DNA of 64,000 nucleotides from Knufia peltigerae (GCA_030247855.1 JAPDRN010000060.1:143350-207349); one strand, 5' to 3'; numbered from the stretch's first letter, positions 33,046-44,603 are shown. Numbers and translations: made by a program. Notes: a model not told the origin generated them from the sequence alone.

Positions 33046-33613
33046 TCCGTTTCATGGCATGTCCGGATGAGACTGGCGCAGATACGGCTAGAGGTCAGCG
33101 ACATACAGGTGATCAAAAGTTTAGTAGAACATCAGTCCTTCCATGCAGACGCTCACAGAAGCCTCGCTGCCCAATCTTTTCAAGGCTATTGAGGCTCTGG
33201 AAAAACCGCGACGAATGTGTCATGACTTTGCCGAGAATCGGAAAAACGGATCAATGTTGATTCGGCGCCGGGTGGGTCGTCAGTATTAATCTTTGCGCCG
33301 ATTGGCCAGTGGTGCGCTACTCCAAGATATTCATGCCTTTGAAGGTGACGCTTCGGAGCCATACATCTTCTAGATACTAACGATTTCTAAAGCCATCGGG
33401 AATTTTTCGCTGGAGCAGCTACAGTCCACACTAAAGCGCGACGTCTTGTAAACAAGTTAGGTTCAATAACCGAACTCCTTCCAGAAAAGAAAAGAAAAGG
33501 ATGGCGAGACACACAAGTTCCTTCAGCACTCGGATACCCCATTGCTTGCCATCCTCGACAAGCCGCTCCTTACCTTTACTCTTGAGCCTTGATCTGCACG
33601 AAGACTACCCATC
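33046..33613. promoter_or_regulatory. divergent promoter, regulator / transaldolase
   Basis: This 568-bp shared promoter holds one CGGCGCCG (33263-33270), 217 bp from the regulator ATG and 343 bp from the transaldolase ATG. Confidence 0.65.
33262..33271. promoter_or_regulatory. TCGGCGCCGG (cluster site 4)
   Basis: This is an exact CGGCGCCG core in the regulator/transaldolase divergent promoter. Confidence 0.65.
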
Positions 33614-34709
33614 ATGGCCCTCGACAGCTTGGAACAGCTTAGAAAACACACCACCATCGTCGTGGACAGCGCCGACTTCGACATCCTGCCGCAGTACAAG
33701 CCGCAAGATGTGACGACCAACCCTCTACATATCATGACGGCGACCAAACTTCCCAAATTCAACTGGATTCTCGAAAAGGCCGCAAGGTACGGGCTTGAAA
33801 AGTCAACGGAAGCTGCTGAGCAGGAGCCCGCCGCCCTGCTGCAGCTGCTGGTGACGTTTGGCGCAGAAATCCTCAAGCGCATCCCCGGACGGACGTCGAC
33901 CGAAGTCGACGCGATCCATTCGTTCGACAAGGACGCAACGATCCGCGTGGCGCGCGAGATCATCGCCATGTACGAAGAACTCGGCATCTCCAAGGAGCGC
34001 GTGCTCATCAAGATCGTCTCGACCTGGGAAGGTCTCCAGGCCGCGAGGGTCCTCGAGCGCGACCACGGCATCCACTGCAACATGACGGCCATCTTCTCCG
34101 TGCACCAGGCCACCCTGGCCGCCGAGGCAGGGTGTACCTTGATCTCGCCCTTCGTGGCTCGCACCACGGACTGGTACTACAAGAACCGTCCCCAACGGGA
34201 CTACACCGGTTGGAAAGGCCCCGGGGTCAAGCTCGTCGACGAAATCTTTAAGAGCTACCACTCCAAGGGGTCCAAGACGGAAATCATGGCCGCCAGTCTG
34301 CGCACCATGGACGAGATCTCCAAACTCTCGGGACTACAGCTGATGACTTTAAACGCCGGTACGCTGGCGGAGCTAAGGAGTGAAGTGGTACCCATGACCA
34401 AAAGCCTCGATGCGGATAAAGGTAAGTCAGTAGGAAAGAAGTGTTCGGCCATTCCCTTTGAATCTGTTGCTGGTTCTGTCATCACTGCTAACATATCATT
34501 ATCTAGTATCCGCCATGGCCAACGGACATCCCAAGGACATCAAGCCCGTCTTCCTCGACAACGAGGAAAAGTTCCGCCTCGCCATGTTCTTGGACCAGCC
34601 GGGCACCGATAAGCTCGATGAGGCCATTCGAATCTTCCTGGACGCTGGAAAGGAAACGACGGCACTGCTGAGGGCGAAGATGGATTCGTTGGTGAATGCA
34701 AGCGCATGA
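33614..34709 (+). CDS. transaldolase paralogue
   Basis: Exons: 33614-34421 and 34507-34709, with an 85-nt intron; the product is 336 aa, normal for the family. The Schiff-base lysine is Lys133 in RVLIKIVSTWEG. The other active-site positions known from TalB are also kept: Asp18 (VVDSADFD), Asn36 in DVTTNP, Glu in GRTSTEVD, CNMTAIFS, LISPFVAR, and Ser/Arg in MAASLRTMDE. Several of these windows differ from the usual housekeeping sequence (DVTTNPLHIM instead of DATTNPSLIL, AASLRT instead of GASFRN). This looks like a diverged second copy, not the pentose-phosphate enzyme itself. Transaldolases move a dihydroxyacetone unit between sugar phosphates. It sits head-to-head with the cluster regulator, sharing one CGGCGCCG site. 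A changed substrate is inference. Confidence 0.9.
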
Positions 34710-35173
34710 AGTGGCAAAGTGCAAGTGCATTAAACAACCAGAGCACAAGTCGATAGACGGGGTAAATGGGTATATATGTGGCGCATTTGGATAGGCATCA
34801 TTTTCGTCAGATCGATAATCAAGTACATATTGTCATGACCCCTTGAATCTAGAGTCCCAACCTGCCAATATTGTATAGTACTCCGTAGTCTATCTGAATG
34901 TTGGCCAGAGACGGCCTGATTATGCTTACGTCCCAAGTTACACCTCCTACTTCCTCAACTTTCAAAACCACCCTCGCCTTCGAGACTCGTCGACTGCAAA
35001 GTCCCAATAATAGTGTTTCGAACGATGTCAGGCTACGGCCATTAGTTGAACTGATTGAGCTCATGATATAACGAGCTTCATTATTGGCGCAACTGGCTTC
35101 GTGTTTGACCAGGCAGTGACCGGCTACGTCCTATGGTTATTCTATTCTACGTTTGGAAATAGCAGGCAAACAT
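34710..35173. other. convergent intergenic region
   Basis: These 464 bases lie between the 3' ends of the transaldolase and P450 genes. They hold one exact TACTCCGTA (34879-34887) and no gene. Confidence 0.6.
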
Positions 35174-36952
35174 TCATAGAGCTATGGACAGCCGCGGCGT
35201 GACCTTGACCCACAGCTCTCCTGGACTGCTATTGAACCATTCGAGGGTATCCAGCTCTGCGTTTGGGTCTACCAGCTCGACATGGAACTGGTTGAATATC
35301 GACGCAACGGCGATCTGAAGTTCCATGTAGGCGAGATTTCGACCTACGCAGGCTCGGCTGCAACGACTGAATTAGTATCTGAACAACACCGTGTCATCTC
35401 AGGTAAGGAAGTAAACTCACCCTCCAGTGCTGAACGGGAGACAGAATTTCTTCAGAGCGGGCAATTGCTTCTCATCAGTCCAGCGTTCAGGCTTGAACTC
35501 GAACGGGTCAGGGAAAAGGTCAGGGTCATGGTGTACCGACCAAGTCGGAACCGACACGGTGGTGTTGCCCGGAATCTTCTGGCCGGCGATCACGCAGCCC
35601 TGGGGAGGTGTGATCCGAGGCAGGCCAATGCCGACGGGAGGACGTTCTCGGAGTGCTTCATCGATACAGTTGCGGAGGTATTGGATATCTTTTACAGCAT
35701 CATTGCTGCAGACCTGAACACCCGGGGGGAACGCTGAGATTATTTCCTCCTGGAGTTTTTTCTGGGCCGCTTGGTTGCGGGCCAGGTGATACATCAAGCT
35801 CGTGAGCGCGCTGCCAATGGTATCGTTGCCTGCATTGAGCTGGGAAAATTTGTTAGGTATCGGGGTGAAACAATGGCATTAGTCGTTGCGACTACGGGAC
35901 AAAACACGTACCAGGGAGTTGGACTCTGCAATAAGCTCACCGAAAGGCATCACATAGCCACCGGGCTTGCGGTTAGCAGCCATGACCCGCGACCAGATGT
36001 CGTGAGGAGCCGTTTCCTCGGGGATCTCTTCGCGTCGGCGGATGCGATAGATGCTCATGTTTGAGAAGTTGGCGCCCATCTTCGCACCGTACGAGCAGTA
36101 CAGAATGTTCTTTTTCAACCATTTGGCAAGATCCGTACCGAGGTAACCGACATTGTTGGCAAACTTGACTCCTCCAAGGAAGGATGCAATGGCTTCAACC
36201 TGGTACTGCTTGCCTTCGGGCGTCTCTGCGGTGCACGTGTCGTTTCCATTCTCGAGGAAGTTGAATGAGTTCCCAAAGACGACGTCGCCAATAGCATCGA
36301 ATGTGAACATGTGGATCCATGGCGTCGCATTGAAGCCGTTGTCACCGCATTGCGCCTGCAATTTCTCCAACCTATCAAGAAGACTCTGGACTGCTTTGAT
36401 GACATACCCCTCATACTCGGCGACCCCCTTGGGTGAGAAGCTACTCGCAATCGTCCGCCGCTTCCGCGTGTGCTCTTCGCGAGATCTCGTGTTTCCTGAG
36501 CTTCGAAAGGGGCCAGCAATAGCATCGTAGAAGACATCCTTGAGAATGTTGGTAGCGCTGTGCGAATAAATGTCGGAGAATGCTTCTGGAGAGCTGAAAG
36601 ACACTGTGATTTCGTCGGTGTCAACGTCCACCCAGGAGCTAAAAGCAGCATAAAAAGACGAGACATACAGTGGTTTGGCTCAACTCTGACAATAGGACCG
36701 AGACGTTGATGAGCTTCATGAATCGCCATGAACCGCTTCATCTTCCGGTTGTGCCACATGGACCATAATGATGTGATGCCAGAGAGTCCGGCGGAGGGAT
36801 ACTTTCGAAGCCCTTTGGGGTCTAGGAAGTACCTTGTAACAGGAATTCCGACCGCACATAGCACCACGAAAGCAAGTAACGTTGCTAGTAAGGTTAGTAA
36901 TGAACCAGAATAGTGAAATGATTTGTAGAGTAAACATACGAATGGACAACAT
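35174..36952 (-). CDS. cytochrome P450 monooxygenase
   Basis: Exons (minus): 36952-36940, 36884-36669, 36603-35912, 35839-35421 and 35357-35174, with introns of 55, 65, 72 and 63 nt; the product is 507 aa. The start MLSIPTLLAFVVLCAVG gives the usual single N-terminal ER anchor. Class motifs are the I-helix LNAGNDTIGSALT, the K-helix EALRERPP (ExxR), FKPERW, and the heme-binding FSTGGRACVGR with Cys450. Intron 2 is needed to join RVEPNH to LSFSSPEAFSDIY. Reading through instead gives a frame that runs on past 36115 without P450 motifs. By eye it resembles fungal P450s labelled benzoate 4-monooxygenase-like, but the substrate is not known. It shares a 1.2-kb divergent promoter with the amidase. 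The 13-nt first exon is unusual but fits the phase. Confidence 0.9.
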
Positions 36953-37182
36953 GTTGAAACGATCAACGAGCGTGGATTGGCGTAGTTTCCGTGGCTTATC
37001 CTCAACCACAACGACTTCACGGTCTCATATGTGAAGATGTCTTTGTCCTTGGGAGCAAACACAGCAGCGCTCTAGATATTCCATCCTTTGTAAGGTCATC
37101 TCAGTGGCTTCGGGCACTACATTGGGGAATTGAACTCGACTGCATCACGTCGATTCCGGGGCTCATGATGCTCACAACAAGG

Positions 37183-37192
37183 TCGGCGCCGG
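37183..37192. promoter_or_regulatory. TCGGCGCCGG (cluster site 5)
   Basis: This is an exact CGGCGCCG core, 231 bp upstream of the P450 ATG. Confidence 0.65.
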
Positions 37193-37338
37193 GGACCCCC
37201 ACTGAACCCAGCCAACGCACGCCCGACTAGTCTCGCAGAACGTCTCGGATTGAAGTCACCAAGACTACGGTGTATACTATTGCCTCCGTGGATGTATCAT
37301 CATGTCCTGTTCCTCGCCCGGCTCCGGTAAAGTCGCGA

Positions 37339-37348
37339 CCGGCGCCGG
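37339..37348. promoter_or_regulatory. CCGGCGCCGG (cluster site 6)
   Basis: This is a perfect 10-bp palindrome between the P450 and amidase genes. Confidence 0.65.
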
Positions 37349-38155
37349 ATGGGAACCGAAGGCTTCTCACTCGGGTGAAGTAACTGTATGCAAAGATGTC
37401 ACATCTAGACACAGGAGCAAGCGAAGCCAAACTGTAGCTTTACCAGTAGATCATCTCAAGTAGTTGAACTTCTCTGAAGTGAATGAAGAGCTGGATGCTA
37501 AGGAAAGATGCTCCTAAAGACGTGAACTGGGAAAACATCCGAGGCAATTCACGCGCCGTGCACGTGACACGAGACAATATGTGTGCGATGCATGAATGTT
37601 GTGAGATATTCATATATGTATATTAGGAGAGATGACGTGTGCTGCGCAGGTGTAAGAAGTGCAGCACAGTTCTACGGGTCACGATTAAGCTATAACTACG
37701 TGTCGAGGTGTCCCGCAAGTCGGTACTTATATCACTCAACCACATGGCCAGCTTCACTACGGAAGACCATGAATTAGAATCATCCTCAGCGAGGAGTCTT
37801 GGTGGACGACCTACGGCTGGAAAAGAGAAAGGCGAGGCTTGCAGGTTCGAACGCTGAATTAATTTGGATAGAGTCGGGCGAATAAATGATAGGCAAAGAA
37901 AGAAGGATGTTGTTCTGCAGACTCACATGATAGCCATCGGGAAGAGTAACAAAATCCACCACAAGAAATGGACAATAGCCTGTACGTCCCCCAAGAAAGG
38001 ACCCTTGAGGACCCTGTCCGACAAATCTTTAGTGGGGACTCTCGGATAATACCCGTTGCACTGAGGTCGTACTCCGTACTGTAGATGGATTCTTCTTCCG
38101 TACACTTTTGTAACGAAGGAGGACTTCTCCGATGGACGACAACTGACAAAGAACC

Positions 38156-40206
38156 ATGTGGCTGTTAGGACTGCTTGTCGGTCTTCTTTTTGCTGTTGCA
38201 ACAGGCCAGGAGCCAATCTACAGCCCGGGCACAAAACTTACTGTCGACGATGCAAACTACTTTGTTTCGTCTCTAGTTGCGGGGCACCTACCAGATGATT
38301 GTGGCCTATGGACAGCCTCGTCAGAACGTCCGGGGGAGTACGTTGCGGCAACCGTCGTAGAGGCGGAAGAAGCCTTGGACTCCAGCGGTCTTCAGGCCAT
38401 CATTTCGACTTACCTTCAGAACGACGATGTGTTTACTGAAAGGTTTCTGACGTGTATGTAATGCTCCTGTTCTGACCATTGGCGACAAAGGCCGAGCCAG
38501 GCCTTTTCTTCTCCTTATACTTACAAGTACGTATTCACGTTTCTCGGTACTGACATATTACCGGTCCTGGGTAAATAGTGCTCATCATCACTGCAAAGAA
38601 TGGCACCGTCGTCGAGAACTTTACAGGTCAATCACTCATCAAGTCGCAATGTGTACTTACAGGGTACCTGGGTGATGACACTACCATGCCACCTGGACCA
38701 TACTTTATCTCGACACACAAACGTACCCTGCATGTTCCGTACCGCTTGTACGTAGACACTCAAAACGCCTTCACAACCGGCGTCGTTCCGTCCACGGATA
38801 AGGACGGCTTCACCAACATTCCCGTGGCAGTTGCCGCCAGTTCTTCCACCACGATTGGCGTCCCGTCGCGTCTATACTTTCGAAAAACCGAAGAAAAGCC
38901 ACTCGCTGGGGTGCGACTCGGCGTCAAAGATATTTATGATCTCAAGGGACTGAAGACCGGGGCGAGTAGCCGGGCCTATTTCGATCTCTATCCCGCTAAG
39001 AACAAAACTGCTTCTGCTGTGCAACGCCTGATCGATGCAGGCGCAGTCGTCGTTGGCAAGATGAAGACTTCGCAATTCGCTGCTCCGGAATTCGCGAGCC
39101 TGGCCATCGACTCTCAAGCACCTTTCAACGCCCGAGCAGACGGGTACCAGGAACCCGGATCCTCCTCTTCGGGCGGCGGCGCTGGTATGTCGGCGTACGA
39201 CTGGCTAGATATTGCACTTGGATCAGATACGGGCGGGTCGATTCGTGTTCCAGCCTACGAAAATGGTCTTTATGGCAATCGTCCATCACATGGTTACGCG
39301 GACCTTGACCATGTCGTCCCCTTAGGTCCAGAATTTGACACTGCCGGCCTGTTGGCACGGGATCCTAACCTCTGGAGTCAAGCCTCGCGGGTTCTCTATT
39401 CTGGTTTGACGGAGAATTACACTACCTACCCAAAGAGAATACAGACATCTGGGCTCTCGAACAGCACAGAGACATCACTATCGCCTGTAGACAAGCAGAT
39501 CCGCGAATTTGTCCAAACTCTGAGCAGACATCTGTCTGCGGATGTTACACAACTAAACTACACAGAACGCTGGTCAGATACTCGTCCAGCGGGCACCAAT
39601 GAAGTTCTCTCCACCTATCTAGATACGACTTGGGAAGTCCTCACTGCTCAGCCACAGGTTGAACTGGTGCGAACTCCCTTTTTCGCAGACTACGCCGCCA
39701 AATACGATGGACGGCAGCCTTACGTGGATCCTTCACCCCGAGCATCTTGGGACTGGGCGCTCTCGCAGAACCCGAGCGTTGAAGACGCCAGTTTGCGAAA
39801 GGCCACGTTCAAGGCATGGTGGAATGAGCAGATCATGCCTACGAACGCAGAATCATGTTCTGACAGTATAGTTCTCTATGTCTCAAAGGACGCCTTGGGA
39901 GCGACCGGCCAGCCATCATATCGAGACATTCAGATACCGGGGTTTGGGATTCCGACCGGTTTGATGGGTGGTCTTTTCATCTCCCCAATGTCGGGAGTGC
40001 CGGATTTCGTTGTGCCTCTAGGACAAGTCCCGTACAATAGCTCCGTGACCAAGCATGAGGAACAACTCCCAGTGACTATCAACATGATGGCGGCCAAGGG
40101 ATGTGATTTGATGCTTTTTGACCTGATAGATGAACTCCATTTGTTGGGTATTCTTCCCCGTGTAAAGACTGGGACGTCTATTTATGGCGGACGAACATAC
40201 CTTTGA
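38156..40206 (+). CDS. secreted amidase (amidase-signature family)
   Basis: Exons: 38156-38453 and 38579-40206, with a 125-nt intron; the product is 641 aa. A signal peptide (MWLLGLLVGLLFAVATGQ) and many NxS/T sequons (NFT, NKT, NYT, NST, NSS) mark it as secreted and glycosylated. An N-terminal extension of about 200 residues precedes the catalytic core. The Ser-cisSer-Lys triad is visible: Lys216 in GVKDIYDLKG, Ser296 in the SSGGG loop and Ser320 in GSDTGGSIRVP. The 24-residue spacing between the two serines is the same as in fatty-acid amide hydrolase. It would hydrolyse an amide (or ester) outside the cell or in the secretory path. It is the right-hand member of the CGGCGCCG-marked cluster, but its nearest site is about 810 bp away. 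Confidence 0.91.
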
Positions 40207-41089
40207 GATGTGACGAGGCAAGGATTGCAGAATCTAACCAGCTACCTTCCCACTCGTCATATCCGTGGGCGTCCATAGATTAAGCATAGTTTGCTCTTAC
40301 TGACTGGAATTAAACCCATGCGATGCCGTAAGTGGCAGCAAGCTCAATTGCGTACTGAAATGTACATTTGATATCACATGGCCCTTTCAAATCTGAGCCA
40401 AGGACCCGGTCAGTTCATGCTTCGTACCTGATTATCGGGTAGTAAATTCGGCTTATTATACCTTGTCCAGGGCGAAACACGGATGTTCACGAAAGGTGCT
40501 GGATCTCGCACGTGTCTCGGTGGAAGGAGAGATTGTCCAGTTGCTTGTCTCTGCTTACTCCGTTCAACTTGACGCTATCGACTCATTTACAGTCTCGATC
40601 AGTCGAGCAAGATTTTTTGTATTGTCTTGCAGATAAGGGCAGCTTTTGTTGGTCTTTTTCCATCTTCAATTCGTGCTGTTGGCTTTGAGCTTTTGAGGAA
40701 GTCGACCGGCGTCCTCTATATTTTGGTGCTAGACGGATCCAAGAAGGATCAATGAATAATGGCCCTGACAAGTACTTCATACAGGCCGTATGACAAGTAA
40801 GGAAGAGAATCATGCATCTTGGTGTCCCTGGTAAATCAATAGTAGCTGGACGTCACGTGTGTCAAAGATGGATCCTCCGTCCCGCCTTTTGCTCTTCACA
40901 GGTACTTAAAACCAACCATTTCAAACACCGCGATTGTCATTGCCCACATTTCTCATCCACTCGTTCTATGCGACTCTACCGCCGACTGTTATGATATGTA
41001 GGTCAAGACATCTCCAATTTAATCATGTCAGAACACTCGGTAAGTGCGGCCGCGCGGCACACTCCCTCTGGACAGAAGATCATGAATTA
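40207..41089. other. intergenic, amidase 3' region and second regulator promoter
   Basis: No gene and no CGGCGCCG is seen in these 883 bases. An E-box-like ACGTCACGTGTG lies at about 40851-40862. An in-frame ATG at 40991 could be an earlier start of the downstream regulator. Confidence 0.55.
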
Positions 41090-44000
41090 ATGGGGAGAAA
41101 TCGCGAGCAGATCGATGGTCCGCCGGCCTCGAAGCGGAGGAGGATCGCCCTTGCATGTACACCATGCCGGCAACGAAAGGTCAAATGCGACGGGCAGAAA
41201 CCTCTGTGTGGGCAGTGCGGGAATCGCAATTCGGGACCGCGATCATGCAACTACGTGGTAATTGCCAACAGCGAAAAGCGCCAGAGCGAGAAAGAGTCAG
41301 TTCGTTGTCCCGTCCAATCCAGGCCAGAAATGGATTATCTTCACCTTCGATATACTTGACAACTGACTCTCTATTCGTCATCACCAGGTATATTGCATCT
41401 TTGGAGCGACAACTCGCTGAACTCCAACAAAGTATCTCGATTCTGAGAACGCAACAACAGCCACAGGATGCGTCTGGCAGCGCCGCGGATCTCGCTGAGT
41501 CGGAACAGGGGCAGCGAATCGACACACCAACTGTCGCCAACTTTTCCATCCGGTCACATACTCATGACGATGCTCAAGACCCAGCCCCTACCAATTTTGC
41601 GGGCTCCCCGACCGAAGCCTTCACCATGCCTGACCAGCCATTCACGCAAACCCCAAATACTCACAACCGAATGCGCTCTGTAGCGCCTTCTCAACATTCG
41701 ACCCTGCACTCAGGACAAACTCATGCTCGAGGGTCCGACCTCTACCACGATCAACGGAGTGTGCAAGGTCACGACTCTGAACAAGGTCATCATGCTTCCA
41801 GTCCCGTGGACGCCATGGGCACCGCTATTCGGGGAGGCAGTTTCCGTTGTGACCCTACGGATGAATACTACGGCCAATCCTCGGTGGTTTCGTTGATGAA
41901 AGAAGTCTCTCAACACCAGGGATCAGATTCGCAGCCTGCATTTGTGGACGATCGTCTGAGCCGGCCTACTAGAACCAGACAATACGCTCCGTGGAGCCGG
42001 TCTACTCTAAACGAGCCCGATTTTGTGAGGCTCATGCTTCAGCCCAGGTTCTCTTTGCCTCCACGAAGCATGGCGGAAAAGCTATTGGACATTTACTTTC
42101 AAAATGTCCAAATATTTTATCCTCTCGTACACTCGACGAGCTTTCTCAAAGAGGTCGGCCGTCTGTGGCAGAGCCACGAGCAGCATCGCGATGATGATGA
42201 CGACGACACATATCTTCCGGATATTGGATTGGGAGGTCCAAACTGTCAACCCACAGTGTTCTTTTGTGCATTGAATGCAATGTTTGCCTTGGGATGCGAA
42301 TTCTCCGATCTACCTTCAGACGAAAAAGCAGCGGCGGCACTTGTGTATACCGAACGCATGAAAGATCTGTTGCAAATACCCATACTCGACAGTGGCAATT
42401 TGGCGTATGTTCAAGCGTTGCTACTTGCAGGCCAACATCTGCATTGTACGCAATACCCGACGCAGTGTTGGAACGTGGTCGGCCTGGCTTGTCGAATGGC
42501 ACTGGGGCTGGGCTTGCATTGTGAGAACGGCAACGAGAGTGGTGGGATATCATTGGAAACGGAGATTAAGCGCAGAGTGTGGTATGGCTGCGTTCAAATG
42601 GACATGTATGTGGAGTGGCCGATCTTCTGGAAAGCTCGAGAAGCATAAACTAATGATGTGGACATCACAGGCACGTTAGCATGACCCTAGGACGACCACC
42701 CACTTTACACAACGTGAATGTGTTGCCTTTGCCGAGACCCATTGACGACGTCTACCTTGTTCCTGGCACCCGAGCCTGCGAGCAGCCAGAAGGTCACATG
42801 GCCGTCACGGCATTCAACGTTGAGAATTTGAAGCTTGCCAAACTACTCGGGAACATATTGGAGAAAATCTATCACACTGCATCGTCCCAGTCCAGCCCTG
42901 GGCCCTGGTTGAACGAAAACCCAGCCCCAAGCGCCGTCCATCGCGACATTAGTGCCATTATGCACATGGATTCGTGTCTCAAGCAGTTTGCCGACAACTT
43001 GCCAGGAGCGTTGCGGTGGGACGGCAATGCGAGTATACTGTCAGAGGGTGACTCGGTCTTGCAACGACAGCGCAACGTCCTACAAGCCAGGTGAGAACCT
43101 CGTCTCCGCGAAAAAGGTCTTTAAGACGTCAATCGTACTAAACATACTCGTAACAGGTTCATACATCTCAAGGTCCTTTTACATCGTCCGAGTTTCAGCG
43201 CTCACCGTTTCTGGCTACACCAAAAACGGAGGAGAGGCAACCACCAGGCTTCACAATCCCGACTTGAAACAAGCCTGTCACAGACGACGGGATTGGAACT
43301 GGTCATAGCAACGCGGGGTCGATGTGCCGTCGTATGTGTCGAAAATGCCTGCGACCTTATATTGTCGATTAGCAATGCCACGGCGATCAATGCCACCGGT
43401 GCGTGGTGGTGGAGCTTATTCTGTACGGACCCCTTTCAAGCTATGCATCACAGTCGGCTCGAGATGTCAACTAACCAATATCTTCGGGTACATGTACAGA
43501 CATTACCACCGCTGCCATCATTCTGATCCTAGCAGAATCTTGTGAAGAACTTGTGCGAGATTTGGACAGAGACAAAATGCGACTGGCGTGGGAACATGGC
43601 ACCAGGACCCTGGAAAGGATCAGCCATAGTCGATCCGTGGCAGCTGACCATTTGTTGGCTTTGCGAAATTTCCGGAGCCGAGCGTTGGCTGCTCAAGATA
43701 GTGAGTGCCTGATACTCTTATTGGCCCTTTGTGAGTCCTGTATGTTTACCAACACATTTTCTCGTTCGTTACACAGAAGTCACCGTCGACGATGATAACG
43801 AAGCACGAATCAACTCGATTGCAAACTTTGCAGGAACACAACAGCGGCAACAGCAGCACGCCGCTAGCATCAACAGCAACCAACCAATGAATGGTTCTTT
43901 TCTATGGCCACCAGGAGACTATGATCGAGGTTCGCTGGGTCCGGATCAACATCACCAAAACCAAACAGCCATGGGAGTCGATGGTGGTAACGAGGACAAT

Positions 44001-44240
44001 AATTTCGACAACAATGACATGGCCGCCACCACTACCTCGGCCGCGGGCGGCGCAGGTGGTCAACAACAAGGTTGGTTGTTTGACAACGACGATGATGACA
44101 ACAGATTCGACGCCGCCAACATGGCATGTCTCCGACCCTTTACCGATTGGGACTTTACTCTGGAAAACATGGTGTGGCCGTCGCCGGACAACAACATGTG
44201 GAATTATTCCGATGTCAATACTGTTCCACACCTTTTTTGA
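41090..44240 (+). CDS. Zn2Cys6 transcription factor with fungal-specific domain
   Basis: Exons: 41090-41295, 41388-42605, 42671-43090, 43157-43422, 43500-43700 and 43777-44240; introns are 65-92 nt and the product is 924 aa. The basic KRRRIALAC leads into the zinc cluster CTPCRQRKVKCDGQKPLCGQC plus a last Cys (CX2CX6CX6CX2CX9C). A coiled coil follows (EYIASLERQLAELQQS). The fungal_trans domain runs from about 310 to 620, with FALGCEFSDL, the EIKRRVWYGCVQMDM signature and SMTLGRPPTLHNV. The tail is Asn/Gln/Asp-rich. Each splice restores a recognisable family segment (for example SLFYITTAAIILILAES). The start is uncertain: Met at 40991 is in frame and would add 33 residues. It adjoins the metabolic cluster but lacks the shared palindrome, so it may be unrelated to it. 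Confidence 0.87.
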
Positions 44241-44603
44241 TGTGGTACATTCATTATGTACAACAGGCTCCCAAGGCACTCTCTCTCTCTCTCTCATACA
44301 TGCAACATTGTCTCTTGATTCCAGCATGTGGCGTCTGGAAAACATACTGTATAATGTACGCCGTACACGGGTCAATATGGTCCCTCGGATTCCTGCGGGT
44401 GACGATTTGCCCTTTGTAGAGCTGGCCCTGATTTGTGTACAGTACTAATAAACAATGTCGACGTTGGTAAATATGATATCCCCTAAAGAACGTCCAGACT
44501 TTTTGAGCAGGGCATAATATACAAAGTTGAGAGGTGTGGAAAAAAAGAGCGCGCGCGCACACACACAAACACACAAATGTAATTTATACATTGGCAAATT
44601 GTC
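44241..44603. other. convergent intergenic region with microsatellites
   Basis: These 363 bases lie between two 3' ends. They hold a CT dinucleotide run (about 44278-44294) and a GC/CA dinucleotide run (about 44550-44575). No gene is seen. Confidence 0.6.

Larger units (their letters stand above)
36953..38155. promoter_or_regulatory. divergent promoter, P450 / amidase
   Basis: This 1.2-kb region carries two CGGCGCCG sites (37184-37191 and 37340-37347), about 230 and 390 bp from the P450 ATG and 810-965 bp from the amidase ATG. An exact TACTCCGTA lies at 38070-38078, close to the amidase start. No gene is seen. Confidence 0.65.

Noticed and set aside
36115..37062. 315-codon frame as the P450 N-terminus starting at 37062
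   Set aside because: It reads through two introns, gives no proper anchor, and after 36669 leaves the P450 frame.
37820..37860. GGTTCGAAC near 37844 as a tRNA T-loop
   Set aside because: The flanking bases do not form the 5-bp T stem, and there is no matching A box, anticodon arm or acceptor stem upstream.
41040..41075. Short intron (GTAAGT...ACAG) at the 5' end of the second regulator
   Set aside because: At 36 nt it is shorter than the assigned introns here, and joining its flanks from the ATG at 41025 leads at once to a stop.
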